A stretch of 46,592 bases of DNA, from contig JAWXTP010000009.1 in assembly GCA_044433415.1 (NCBI GenBank), positions 1 through 46,592 on the forward strand. Direction: 5' to 3'. A program made the translations under genes and the position numbers. Below, one piece after another: positions 1-8,508 of this stretch (its first letter is position 1; every line of letters begins with the position of its first letter). Source of the stretch: JAWXTP01 sp044433415 (GTDB taxonomy: Bacteria > Bacteroidota > Bacteroidia > Bacteroidales > Rikenellaceae). The notes under the pieces are model-generated. The model made no database searches. It saw nothing but the letters and a program-made list of their open reading frames with translations, and was not told the origin of the DNA.

Positions 1-15
1 TTCCCAATTGCGATG

Positions 16-48
16 CAAAGATAGCGCATTTTATTCTAAACTTCCAAA
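16..48 (-). promoter_or_regulatory. Promoter reading off the left edge
   Basis: On the minus strand TATCTTTG (16-23) matches the Bacteroidota -7 consensus TAnnTTTG, and TTTG (45-48) lies 21 nt upstream as the -33 element. It would drive a gene to the left of the window. The rest of 1-330 is AT-rich, with no gene that I can support. Confidence 0.55.
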
Positions 49-243
49 TATTTTTGCAACTTTTTTTAATCTTTTTTTAACTTTTTCTCTTAACTGACGG
101 GTGTTCAATATTTTATACAGAAAAGTTTTTTTGGCTTTTTTGGAGGGGTATCTCTAAAAAGTGATGTTTTTGATAGAAAATAAAAATAGTGTTTTTTGAA
201 AAACAGTGTAGAATAAGGGAGATTATACAAAATTAAAAGATTT

Positions 244-316
244 TGGGACGGTTGGAACTAAATAATGATTAATGATTAATGATTAATGATTAATCATTAA
301 TTACGACAAGCGACTA
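244..316 (+). repeat. Composite intergenic repeat: 9-nt units, 7-bp tandem array, CGACAAGCGACTA
   Basis: Two 9-nt units of the form TGGGACGGT occur at 244-261. TAATGAT is then repeated four times at 263-290, with a fifth copy carrying one change (TAATCAT). CGACAAGCGACTA follows at 304-316. The 9-nt unit and the CGACAAGCGACTA string recur together at 13837-13891, so this looks like a small relic of a dispersed intergenic repeat. Confidence 0.6.
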
Positions 317-330
317 TAGTATGTATACAA

Positions 331-361
331 AATCCCCACATAATAAGGTTATGCAGGGATT
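331..361 (-). terminator. Probable nagB terminator hairpin
   Basis: AATCCC (331-336) pairs with GGGATT (356-361), with an inner CATAA/TTATG pairing. It lies 25 bp beyond the nagB stop codon. No strong U-run follows on the minus strand, so it may be a transcript-end stabiliser rather than a classical terminator. Confidence 0.4.
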
Positions 362-386
362 AAAGCGGTAAATTTATATAAAGAAC

Positions 387-1181
387 CTATAGTAAGCTAT
401 CTTTTTCTATATCTTTAAAATATTTGTACGTTCCTACTTTTAGCTCAGCTGTAGCATCTTCATCACAAACGATGATACCTTTTCTGTGCATTTGTAAAGC
501 AGAGATAGTCCACATGTGGTTAATACCTTCTTCTACAGCGTGACGTAAAGCACGTGCTTTAGAGTGACCATTAACAATAATGATTACTTCTTCAGAATCA
601 AGAATAGTACCAACACCTACAGTTAAAGAAGTTTTAGGAACTTTGTTGATATCATTATCAAAGAAACGAGAGTTAGCAATGATAGTATCCATTGTAAGAG
701 TTTTCTGACGAGTACGAGAAGCTAAAGACGATGCAGGCTCATTGAAAGCAATGTGTCCGTCAGGCCCTATACCACCCATGAATAATTTAATACCACCATA
801 AGATTTAATTCTTGCTTCGTAATCTGCACATTCTTGCTCTAGGCATTCTGCGTTACCATTAAGAATATTTACATTTTCTTTTTTGATGTTAATGTGACCG
901 AAGAAGTTCTCCCACATAAAAGTGTAATAACTTTGAGGGTGATCTTGTGGAATACCACAATATTCATCCATATTAAAAGTAACTACATTTTCAAAAGAAA
1001 CTTTACCTTCATTATAAAGACGGATAAGTTCTTTATATGTACCTATAGGAGTACCTCCTGTAGGAAGACCTAATACATAAGGATTTTCAGCTGTTGGATT
1101 AAAAGCGTTAATTTTATCAACAATGTAACTTGCAGTCCACTGAGATATTTTTTGATAATCTTGTTGAATTAAAACTCTCAT
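387..1181 (-). CDS. nagB: Glucosamine-6-phosphate deaminase
   Basis: Converts glucosamine 6-phosphate to fructose 6-phosphate and ammonia in the cytoplasm, feeding amino-sugar carbon into glycolysis. The 264 aa length matches the family (266 aa in E. coli). The catalytic residues are visible at the E. coli positions: Asp72 in FNMDEY, then Asp141, His143 and Glu148 in GPDGHIAFNEP. The N-terminal TGGTP phosphate-binding loop is present at about residue 41. It is a single gene here; nagA and an amino-sugar transporter are not adjacent. Its own promoter lies 76 bp upstream. The neighbouring mannosidase and membrane glycosyltransferase-like genes are also glycan related, but a shared pathway is only inferred. 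Confidence 0.97.
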   Translation of the reverse strand: MRVLIQQDYQKISQWTASYIVDKINAFNPTAENPYVLGLPTGGTPIGTYKELIRLYNEGKVSFENVVTFNMDEYCGIPQDHPQSYYTFMWENFFGHINIKKENVNILNGNAECLEQECADYEARIKSYGGIKLFMGGIGPDGHIAFNEPASSLASRTRQKTLTMDTIIANSRFFDNDINKVPKTSLTVGVGTILDSEEVIIIVNGHSKARALRHAVEEGINHMWTISALQMHRKGIIVCDEDATAELKVGTYKYFKDIEKDSLL

Positions 1182-1256
1182 ATTTTATTTATTTTTATTA
1201 AAGAATATACATGTTTAAGTAGGTTAAAATAATTGTTTAGCACTACTTATGTCTAG

Positions 1257-1264
1257 CAAAGATA
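1257..1264 (-). promoter_or_regulatory. nagB promoter (-7 element)
   Basis: TATCTTTG on the minus strand fits TAnnTTTG. It predicts a leader of about 70 nt for nagB. The -33 TTG is not obvious. Confidence 0.5.
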
Positions 1265-1365
1265 AGTAAATATTTGCTATTTAACTATATTTTAGTTAAT
1301 AATTTATCAAATATTACACATTTTATTTTCAAATTCATTTTTTAAACTATATAAACAACAAAAAA

Positions 1366-1405
1366 CAGCTGAAAATTAATCATATTAACAATCAACCTTC
1401 AGCTG
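1366..1405 (-). terminator. Terminator of the DUF2723 gene
   Basis: On the minus strand CAGCTGAA pairs with TTCAGCTG across a 24-nt loop and is followed by TTTTTTG. It lies 29 bp after the stop codon. Intergenic 1182-1433 otherwise holds only the nagB promoter. Confidence 0.65.
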
Positions 1406-1433
1406 CCTTTAAGAAAATTTCTAAAATAGACGT

Positions 1434-4400
1434 TTATTCCTTACCTATATAAGTTTCAATCTCATCTGCAATGCTAGTATTTCCATACCTTTTAGCAATT
1501 TGCCATAAAGATTGTAAGTTATAGAACGCATAATTAATATCTGTAGAAATGCCTTTAGCTTTATCATCTGTGAATCTCACAAAATAAGTCAAATTTGATA
1601 ACACGTCTTCTTTAAAAGCGTTTAAGTGTTTATCTGCTAGGTCTACTTGACCTGTTTCGTACATTGCTTCAATCAAGAAATAGTCATTATAAGAATACGC
1701 AATCTGTGAGAAAGGCACTTCTTCAAGAACCTTATCAATTGCAATCTTAGCACGCTCTACATCACCTTCCTTAACTAGCTGTTTAGCTAAACGTCCAAAA
1801 GTATTACGTATCTGAACAGCTCCGAAAGAATAATCAACAAAATAATCTACATTAACTTTTTCGTCTTTTATGTTACCATATCTAAACTCATTTACGAGCT
1901 TATTATACAAATAATCAGAATCTATACGTCCTGTTTGTAATGTAGAACTTGGAGTGTGAATAGGCACGAATCTATAAGAGAACCCATCTAACTGAAGATA
2001 ATCAGCAAAGTTACCTGTCTCCGCTAAAGAGAAAGGTTGTGTCACATAGATAGGACGTGTCCAATCTGTAGTTGCTATCATATCAAGTATAACATATTGT
2101 GTACGAGATAACCCTGACGAAGAAATAGTAAGATGAATAGTATCTACCATCAAATCATAATCCTCAGGCTTAACAATACCGCTTTTAATAGCATTCTCTT
2201 TATTTACAGGAATTGCTATCTTTTTCGTTGGAACGTACTCTGTAAACTGACCTCCTGCACGAGCCAACATAGCTGTTTTTTCGGGCGAATCATTTATTAT
2301 AAAGTCTATGATTTCGCGTGGAGTCATAGGTTCTTCACGTAAGTCAAAAACAGGGATATAATCATTTTTCTTATAATATTTCTCCTTTGGCAAGGTCAAA
2401 GGTACAGGATCAGCATCATTAGTTTTGTACTTCATCTGATTTGTATACCAGTCAGCAGCCAAATAACTAAGGTTCATAATCTTAACATCTTCACGTTCCT
2501 CTTCTACCTCTTGAATGTACCAAAGTGGGAAGGTATCATTATCCCCATAAGGCATAATTATAGAGTTTGGAAGTGTTGAATTTAGGTAGTTATACCCAAA
2601 ATCACGAGCTACATAACGTCCTGCACGAGTGTGGTCGTCCCAGTTCTCTGCTATAAGTATTGTAGGCACAGTAAAACCTACTACAGTAGCCACGATAGCT
2701 GCTTGCTTAACATTTAGCTTCATTTTTGCTAGATGATATAGGTACATAACTCCTAAACCTATCCATATAGAGAACGCATAGAACGAACCTGCATAAGCAT
2801 AGTCACGCTCACGCGGTTGCCCTGGAGTTTGATTAAGATAAAGGATAATTGCTATACCTGTCATAAAGAACAACCAGAAAACTACTGTAAAGTTATTTCT
2901 ATCTTTTTGATATTGACCCATAAGACCTAATATACCCAAAATAAAAGGTAAGAAATAATATCTGTTACGACCTTTATTCTCTCCAAACTTAGCAGGTAGA
3001 TCATCTTGTGGACCTAGATAAATCTCGTCTATAAAGTTAATCCCTGAAAGCCAGTTGCCTTTAGTAATCTCACCATTACCTTGAATATCATTTTGTCGTC
3101 CTACAAAGTTCCATAGGAAATATCTCCAATACATATAGTTAACTTGATATGCGAAGAAGAAACGTAAGTTCTCAGCAAAAGTAGGAGCTACAACTATTTC
3201 ACCTGCTGAATTCCTTACCTTTTTACCTTTAATGTTAGCCCATGCCTTATAAGCATCTACATGACTCGATGCAGACGAATACATACGAGGGAAGAACATC
3301 TTTACCTTATCATCATATTTAACAGAGTTCACCTCATAAGGAAGATACTTCCCTTCTTTAGCGCTATAATAATAAGAAGTTGAAGTTTCATACTCTATAG
3401 GGTCTGTAGCATAAGTATGTCCTGTTACTAGAGGACGATCTCCATACTGCTCACGATTAAGGAAAGACAGTAACTGGTAAGGATCACTAGGTGCATTTGA
3501 GTTCATAGGAGGGTTCTCCATAGCACGGATAATTACCGAAGCATAAGAACTATAGCCTAGAACTATCATAGTAACACCAAGAAGTATAGTATTTAAAATT
3601 GGCTTTTTCTTCTTGTGTGTCTGCCAGATGCCATAACTTAAAGCTCCTAATAAACCTACAAAGAAAGTTAACAAACCAAAGTTTGGTCGCAATCCAAAAG
3701 TATTAACAAACACCCTATCAACCCATGCACCTATTGCTACAGTTTGAGGTATAAGTACATAAAGCACACCTGCAAGAATCACAACAGATACCAAGAACGC
3801 TTTAATCCAACCTTTTTTACTTCTTTTAGTATTAAATCTATAATAATAAACAAATACTATCGCAGGGATAGCCAACAAGTTCAACAAGTGAACCCCTATA
3901 GAAAGTCCCATCATATAAGCCGTGAATACAAGCCAACGGTTAGCACCAGGCTCTGTAGCAACGTTTTCCCATTTAAGGATAGCCCAAAACACTATCGCTG
4001 TAAACAGTGAAGACTGTGCATAAACTTCTCCCTCAACTGCTGAGAACCAGAAAGTATCAGTAAAAGCATAAGCTAAAGAACCTACAAGTCCAGCTCCAAC
4101 AATAGCCCAAACCTCACCTGTAGAAAGTTCGTCTTCTGTTTTAGCAAGTATTCTTCGTCCGAGGTGAGCAATAGTCCAAAACAGGAAGGCTATAGTAAAG
4201 GCACTAGCCACAGCTGAGGCTACATTTACCATTAACGCTACACTTGCTGTCGAAGGAGCAAAGATTGTAAAAATACGATTTATCATCATAAAAAGGGGTG
4301 CACCTGGTGGGTGACCTACTTCCATCTTATATGATGTCGCAATAAATTCTGAGCAGTCCCAAAGACTTGCTGTAGGTTCAAGAGTAAGCAAATACACTAG

Positions 4401-4460
4401 CAAACTAACTGCAAATGCTACCCAACCAAAGATTAATGTGGATTTCTTAAAATAATTCAT
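1434..4460 (-). CDS. DUF2723 polytopic membrane protein (possible protein O-mannosyltransferase, TMEM260-like)
   Basis: A 1008-residue inner-membrane protein. The first 560 residues or so contain many hydrophobic segments and the DUF2723 signature near the N terminus (LEPTASLWDCSEF, then GHPPGAPLF). The last 350 residues are soluble, with helical TPR-like character. The arrangement resembles GT-C glycosyltransferases, with acidic residues in the first loop (WDCSEF). From family knowledge, the human homologue TMEM260 carries the same domain and is a protein O-mannosyltransferase; the bacterial substrate is not established. It is divergent from a GH92 alpha-mannosidase across 312 bp, which fits mannose-related glycan metabolism but does not prove it. 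The gene is full length with no frameshift. Confidence 0.85.
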   Translation of the reverse strand: MNYFKKSTLIFGWVAFAVSLLVYLLTLEPTASLWDCSEFIATSYKMEVGHPPGAPLFMMINRIFTIFAPSTASVALMVNVASAVASAFTIAFLFWTIAHLGRRILAKTEDELSTGEVWAIVGAGLVGSLAYAFTDTFWFSAVEGEVYAQSSLFTAIVFWAILKWENVATEPGANRWLVFTAYMMGLSIGVHLLNLLAIPAIVFVYYYRFNTKRSKKGWIKAFLVSVVILAGVLYVLIPQTVAIGAWVDRVFVNTFGLRPNFGLLTFFVGLLGALSYGIWQTHKKKKPILNTILLGVTMIVLGYSSYASVIIRAMENPPMNSNAPSDPYQLLSFLNREQYGDRPLVTGHTYATDPIEYETSTSYYYSAKEGKYLPYEVNSVKYDDKVKMFFPRMYSSASSHVDAYKAWANIKGKKVRNSAGEIVVAPTFAENLRFFFAYQVNYMYWRYFLWNFVGRQNDIQGNGEITKGNWLSGINFIDEIYLGPQDDLPAKFGENKGRNRYYFLPFILGILGLMGQYQKDRNNFTVVFWLFFMTGIAIILYLNQTPGQPRERDYAYAGSFYAFSIWIGLGVMYLYHLAKMKLNVKQAAIVATVVGFTVPTILIAENWDDHTRAGRYVARDFGYNYLNSTLPNSIIMPYGDNDTFPLWYIQEVEEEREDVKIMNLSYLAADWYTNQMKYKTNDADPVPLTLPKEKYYKKNDYIPVFDLREEPMTPREIIDFIINDSPEKTAMLARAGGQFTEYVPTKKIAIPVNKENAIKSGIVKPEDYDLMVDTIHLTISSSGLSRTQYVILDMIATTDWTRPIYVTQPFSLAETGNFADYLQLDGFSYRFVPIHTPSSTLQTGRIDSDYLYNKLVNEFRYGNIKDEKVNVDYFVDYSFGAVQIRNTFGRLAKQLVKEGDVERAKIAIDKVLEEVPFSQIAYSYNDYFLIEAMYETGQVDLADKHLNAFKEDVLSNLTYFVRFTDDKAKGISTDINYAFYNLQSLWQIAKRYGNTSIADEIETYIGKE

Positions 4461-4513
4461 ATCTATTTATTATATTTTCTCTGTTTTATAAAATCGCATA
4501 CATAAACGACCAA

Positions 4514-4521
4514 CAAATATA
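4514..4521 (-). promoter_or_regulatory. Promoter of the DUF2723 gene
   Basis: TATATTTG on the minus strand matches TAnnTTTG, 54 bp upstream of the start codon. Intergenic 4461-4772 holds this promoter and the divergent GH92 promoter; I see no further structure. Confidence 0.45.
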
Positions 4522-4710
4522 ACGTTTTTTTTAACAATTTGTTATATCAGGTTATCAGATAACAATTTTACATTTTTCCTCATGTTAAATAAAGTAAAAA
4601 TAAAGGCAACTTCTAAAGTGACAAAACGAACAAAAATGCAACCAAAAAGTTTCGATTCTTAATTTTTGTCAAAATATATCACATTTAACGTCACAAAAGT
4701 AATGATTATA

Positions 4711-4741
4711 TTGCTAAAATAGAAATTATAGACTATTTTTG
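4711..4741 (+). promoter_or_regulatory. Promoter of the GH92 gene
   Basis: TTG at 4711-4713 and TATTTTTG at 4734-4741 are separated by 20 nt, a near-ideal Bacteroidota promoter. The predicted leader is about 25 nt. Confidence 0.65.
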
Positions 4742-4772
4742 TAAAAATTGAGAAATCTTAAAACCTCCATAA

Positions 4773-7037
4773 ATGAAAACATTTACTAAAATTACATCTC
4801 TTTTTGCTGTGGGACTTATGGCTTTTGCATCAAGTTGTACAGAAACAAAAGAACAAACAGCAACAAAGTCGGTTATAGACTTTGTAGACCCTTTTATTGG
4901 TACTGACGGAATAGTTCACACCTTCCCTGGTGCAGCCTATCCTTTTGGTATGGTTCAACTTAGCCCTGATGGTGGCACTAAAGGCTGGAACTGGTGTTCT
5001 GGTTATCACTTCTCTGACAGTAGCCTTATGGGCTTCTCGCACACTCACCTTAGCGGCACTGGTTGGAGCGACTTAGGCGATATTCTTGTTATGCCTACTG
5101 TTGGTGCTTTACAATTTGAACCTGGTGAAAAAGCTAATCCTGATGAAGGATATAGAAGTCGTTTTTCTCACGATGCAGACAAAGAAATCGCTAGTGCAGG
5201 TTATTATTCTGTAGAATTATTAGATTATGACGTTCTTGCTGAATTAACTGTTACTCCACGTACAGGTTTCCACCGTTACACTTTCCCTAGTAGCGAACAG
5301 TCTAATATTATCATAGACCCTACACACAAAATCTTTGGTAAAAACATAGATACTCACGTTAAGAAAGTAAACGATACTACTATTGAAGGTTTCTCTCATT
5401 CTAGTGGTTGGGGTGGTGACAGATATGTGTACTTTATCGCTGAATTCTCTAAACCTTTCGACAAAGTTACTGTATATGAAGATGGCGCTATTGTTGACGG
5501 TACAGAAAGTAGCTCTAAAGTTTCAAAAATTGCTGCTACATTCTCAACTAATGAAGACGAGCAAATCCTTGTAAAAGTTGCTATCTCTGCTGTTGATGCT
5601 GAAGGTGCTAAGAAAAATCTTGCCGCAGAAGCTACAGGTCTTGACTTTGACGGTGCTCACATGAAAGCTGTTGCCGCTTGGGAAGATGCCCTAGGAAAAT
5701 ATGAATTTGATGGCGTTGACGACGACCAAACAACTTTCCTATACACAGGTCTTTACCATGCAATGATACAGCCTAACCTTCAACAAGACGTTGACGGTAG
5801 ATATATTGCTCTTGGCAAAGAACTAAAAGCTGAAGGTTTCGAAAACTACAGTACTTTCTCTCTATGGGATACTTTCCGTGCTGTACACCCTCTTTTCACT
5901 ATCACTGAACATGACATGACAGCTGATTTTGCAAACTCTCTGATTAGCCGTTACCAAAACGGAGGTCAAATTCCTCTTTGGGAGCTTTGCGGTTTTGACA
6001 ATACTTGTATGATTAGCTACCCTGCTGTTTCTATGATTTCTGATGCCATCCTAAAAGGTGTACCAGGGATAGATGCTGAAAAAGCTCTTGAAGCAATGGT
6101 TGCTGTAGCTCATTACGACTACACTTCAAGCTCTGACGGCCTTAGCGGTGTAGACAAATATATAGAATTAGGTTATGTACCTTCTCCTATTCATGCTTCT
6201 GTATCAAAAACTGCTGAGAATGCTTACTACGACTGGTGTATCGCTCAGGTAGCTAAGAAAGTTGGTAACAAAAAAATTGAAGAAGAGTTCACAAAACGTT
6301 CTATGAACTTTATGAACCACTTCCGTAAAGATAAAGGTGGCTTCCTTTACCCTAAAGATGAAAAAGGTAACTGGATAGAGCTTGACTTAACAGATTGGAA
6401 ATCTCTACGTCCTCACTATATTTCAGGTAACATCTGGGCTTACTCTTATTTCTACCCTCACGCTGTAGATTACGTTGCTGAGGCTCTAGGTGGTAAAGCT
6501 GAACTTGCTAAGAGCATGGATAAAACGCTAAATACTCCTCTTGATATGCAAGGCGAACAACACGTTGATATCTCTGGATTCTTTGGTCAATATGGTCACG
6601 GTGACGAACCAGGACACCAATTCTTATATATGTATCACAATGCTGGTGAGCAATGGAAAATCGCTGACTGGGTGAACATCGTTGCTGATAGCATCTACTC
6701 TACTGCTCGTAATGGTATGCCTAACAATGACGACTGTGGTCAAATGAGTGCTTGGTACATCTTCTCTTCTATGGGCTTCTATCCTATGTGCCCTGGTGAT
6801 GGAAAATACATTATCGGTGCTCCTATGATGCATAAAGCTGTTATCCACACAGAAAGCGGCAAGTCATTTACTATGATAGCTAACAACCTTTCTAAAGAAA
6901 ACCGCTACATTGAGTCTTGTACATTAAACGGTGAACCTCTAACTTGTGGTTATATCACTCACGACCAGATTATGAGCGGAGCAACATTAGTATTTAATAT
7001 GTCCTCTACTCCTAACAAAGAAATATTTAAAAACTAA
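4773..7037 (+). CDS. GH92 alpha-mannosidase lipoprotein
   Basis: Exo-acting, calcium-dependent alpha-mannosidase of glycoside hydrolase family 92, which releases mannose from glycans by an inverting mechanism. The 754 aa length is typical. The N terminus is a lipoprotein signal peptide with lipobox ASSC (Cys22), so it is anchored in the outer membrane or exported. Family motifs are in order: FVDPFIGTDG at about 37-46, the NGGQIPLWELCG block near residue 400, GHGDEPGHQ around 610, and NDDCGQMSAWY near 650. There is no SusC/SusD pair or regulator beside it, so it is not in a standard polysaccharide utilisation locus. Linkage specificity (alpha-1,2 is common in the family) cannot be read from sequence. 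Confidence 0.93.
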   Translation: MKTFTKITSLFAVGLMAFASSCTETKEQTATKSVIDFVDPFIGTDGIVHTFPGAAYPFGMVQLSPDGGTKGWNWCSGYHFSDSSLMGFSHTHLSGTGWSDLGDILVMPTVGALQFEPGEKANPDEGYRSRFSHDADKEIASAGYYSVELLDYDVLAELTVTPRTGFHRYTFPSSEQSNIIIDPTHKIFGKNIDTHVKKVNDTTIEGFSHSSGWGGDRYVYFIAEFSKPFDKVTVYEDGAIVDGTESSSKVSKIAATFSTNEDEQILVKVAISAVDAEGAKKNLAAEATGLDFDGAHMKAVAAWEDALGKYEFDGVDDDQTTFLYTGLYHAMIQPNLQQDVDGRYIALGKELKAEGFENYSTFSLWDTFRAVHPLFTITEHDMTADFANSLISRYQNGGQIPLWELCGFDNTCMISYPAVSMISDAILKGVPGIDAEKALEAMVAVAHYDYTSSSDGLSGVDKYIELGYVPSPIHASVSKTAENAYYDWCIAQVAKKVGNKKIEEEFTKRSMNFMNHFRKDKGGFLYPKDEKGNWIELDLTDWKSLRPHYISGNIWAYSYFYPHAVDYVAEALGGKAELAKSMDKTLNTPLDMQGEQHVDISGFFGQYGHGDEPGHQFLYMYHNAGEQWKIADWVNIVADSIYSTARNGMPNNDDCGQMSAWYIFSSMGFYPMCPGDGKYIIGAPMMHKAVIHTESGKSFTMIANNLSKENRYIESCTLNGEPLTCGYITHDQIMSGATLVFNMSSTPNKEIFKN

Positions 7038-7059
7038 GATTTTTAAGAATATATTCTCT

Positions 7060-7100
7060 AATAACCCACGTTGCATATTCGTAACGTGGGTTATTTTTTT
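7060..7100 (+). terminator. Intrinsic terminator of the GH92 gene
   Basis: AATAACCCACGTT pairs with AACGTGGGTTATT and is followed directly by a run of T on the plus strand. The AACCCACG stem core is shared with the hairpins at 7381 and 11601. Confidence 0.85.
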
Positions 7101-7149
7101 AGGATTAGTTGTTGTGACCTTGTCAATGGTAAATACAAATGAATATTCC

Positions 7150-7240
7150 ACGGCGACAAGCGCCTTATATGTGGGCAGGCATAAAGGCTGCCCCTACAAT
7201 AGGTCGTGTCGTTATCAAGTATTTAGTCCCAATTGGGGCT
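7150..7240 (+). repeat. GC-richer intergenic palindromes (REP-like)
   Basis: This segment stands out from its AT-rich surroundings. It contains GCGACAAGCGC at about 7153, the inverted pair GGGCAG/CTGCCC around 7175-7195 and the perfect palindrome CCCAATTGGG (7228-7237). There is no credible reading frame. The CGACAAGCG core recurs at 304, 13880 and, inverted, 13939. Probably a relic of dispersed intergenic repeats. Confidence 0.45.
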
Positions 7241-7309
7241 TGCTTGTCCTTATTGAAAATTTAGAGAATTTCTAGAAACTAATTATAAATATTTTGATAT
7301 AACTAAAAA

Positions 7310-7355
7310 ATATCTTATATTAGTAATGAAAGATATCTTATATTAGCAATGAAAG
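7310..7355 (+). repeat. 23-bp tandem duplication
   Basis: A 23-bp unit beginning ATATCTTATATTAG occurs at 7310-7332 and again at 7333-7355 with one change (T to C). A partial third unit follows at 7356-7367. It lies directly left of the 71-bp island-flanking repeat. Confidence 0.75.
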
Positions 7356-7371
7356 AACTAATGAAAGCTCC

Positions 7372-7442
7372 ATAAACACACAAAACCCACGCTACAGAAA
7401 TTGTAACGTGGGTTTCTTGTGTTTTCAGAAGTCTATTTTACA
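7372..7442 (-). repeat. Left copy of 71-bp direct repeat, with terminator hairpin
   Basis: Identical at 67 of 71 positions to 11593-11663, in the same orientation. It contains a 13-bp stem, AACCCACGCTACA against TGTAACGTGGGTT. The single arm change relative to the right copy leaves a G-U pair when read on the minus strand. It therefore probably acts as the terminator of the minus-strand Cys-rich gene that stops at 7610. It is also the left boundary of the accessory island. Confidence 0.8.
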
Positions 7443-7556
7443 AACTGAAATATTTAGGGAAACTTCTAAAAATTGTATTTTAATGCTTTTGAACTTTAAA
7501 TCTTCATCTTTAAGCTTTCCAAAATGTGCCATAGGAACCACTATCCCATCATTTTA

Positions 7557-7609
7557 GAAACTCCAAATCTAAAATTCAAACAAAACCAATTATTAGATAG
7601 AACTCCCCT
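7557..7609 (-). repeat. Dispersed AGGGGAGTTCTA hairpin-like repeat
   Basis: On the minus strand, directly after the stop codon at 7610, AGGGGAGTTCTA is followed by TCTAATAATTGGTTTT. The same middle segment appears at 28482-28524 on the plus strand, ending in TAGAAGTCCCCTTA, the complementary arm. A related arm pair is at 31126-31172. Confidence 0.45.
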
Positions 7610-8308
7610 TTACTTTAAACCATATCGTTTACCAGTTCCATTACATGTTGAACATTTACCATCTGAACAATGACAATCAATATAGTTACTTGTATATGTA
7701 CTACTTGTATAACCTTTGCCATTACATGAAGAGCAACGTCCAGTTCCATTACATTGCTTACAATCTATATAACCATATCTATTATTAACGGCATCGCGTC
7801 TTTTTTCTCTTAACTCATCCATTGTTTCTGAATATTGTTGTTGGATTTGTATTTGAGCCTTAAGTAAATTAATTCTATTGGTTTCCCATATTTTATACTC
7901 CTCAGGCGACAGAGTCTCCCTTGCAATCTGCTCATTTACTCTTGATTCACATATTGTACATATTTGCTTTCCTCCAGAACCTCCACAACTTTCGCAAGTT
8001 ACAGTTTTCCATTGTACCTGATAGCTCATTTCACCGAAATATGGATTATAATAAGGTGTTGGCACAGCTCGTCGCACCACTCTCTCACCTTTACACATAT
8101 AACAATATGTATAACCCGTTGCTGAACATACATTACAATTGTGCTCTTTTGCACTTTTCCGGATAGCTTCAATATATTGTAATTTTTTCCCCAAAGCACC
8201 AGATAAGAAACCTTTTGCATCTAGCGGAATTACATAAAAAAGTAATGAAGCGAAAATTAGTACTGACATACAACGCAAAACTGTTTTGCAAATGTTTTTA
8301 TTTTTCAT
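7610..8308 (-). CDS. Exported Cys-rich protein with DnaJ-like zinc-ribbon motifs
   Basis: Function not recognised. I chose the ATG at 8308 (232 aa) because it begins a clear signal peptide or N-terminal anchor (about residues 1-31); an upstream ATG at 8356 would place 16 residues in front of it and lies in a duplicated upstream repeat. The rest carries four Cys clusters of the CxxC or CxxCxGxG type seen in the DnaJ zinc finger: about residues 58-73, 105-120, and two near the C terminus (CKQCNGTG, CSTCNGTG). A charged, probably helical stretch at 125-175 separates the second and third. There is no J domain. An exported Cys-rich zinc-binding or redox-active scaffold is plausible. It lies in the accessory island. 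Confidence 0.7.
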   Translation of the reverse strand: MKNKNICKTVLRCMSVLIFASLLFYVIPLDAKGFLSGALGKKLQYIEAIRKSAKEHNCNVCSATGYTYCYMCKGERVVRRAVPTPYYNPYFGEMSYQVQWKTVTCESCGGSGGKQICTICESRVNEQIARETLSPEEYKIWETNRINLLKAQIQIQQQYSETMDELREKRRDAVNNRYGYIDCKQCNGTGRCSSCNGKGYTSSTYTSNYIDCHCSDGKCSTCNGTGKRYGLK

Positions 8309-8322
8309 GTGGAAATCTAAAT

Positions 8323-8364
8323 TACTGAATTCAACCTGCAATGCAACTGAATTCATGGTTAATA
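8323..8364. repeat. Upstream direct repeat, copy 1
   Basis: Begins TACTGAATTCA and contains AATGCAACTGAATT. A second copy starts 71 bp away at 8394. It lies just upstream of the chosen start of the Cys-rich gene, so it may be a regulatory site. Confidence 0.65.
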
Positions 8365-8393
8365 TTTGTTGGGATTTTAATTTACATTAACAA

Positions 8394-8435
8394 TACTGAA
8401 TTCAGCCTAAAATGCAGCTGAATTTATTGTTAAAT
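8394..8435. repeat. Upstream direct repeat, copy 2
   Basis: Begins TACTGAATTCAG and contains AATGCAGCTGAATT. This copy has a cleaner internal inverted repeat, AATTCAGC against GCTGAATT. No promoter consensus is visible between 8309 and 8508; apart from the two repeats I see nothing else there. Confidence 0.65.
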
Positions 8436-8508
8436 ATGTTTATTTTGTACTAATCATTAGTCAGTTCCTACTGCCAACTTAAGATTGGGTAACCATCATT
8501 TATATTAG

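Noticed and set aside
263..297. CRISPR-like array
   Set aside because: The repeats are 7 bp and directly tandem with no spacers, and there are no cas genes.
7470..7560. Decayed duplicate of the C1 peptidase 3' end next to the left repeat
   Set aside because: A 14-nt match at similar spacing is suggestive, but the translation has stops and no further similarity, so I mention it only as a possibility within the island finding.
8309..8356. Upstream ATG at 8356 as start of the Cys-rich protein
   Set aside because: It would put 16 polar residues before the signal peptide and lies inside a duplicated upstream repeat. The ATG at 8308 begins a normal signal sequence.
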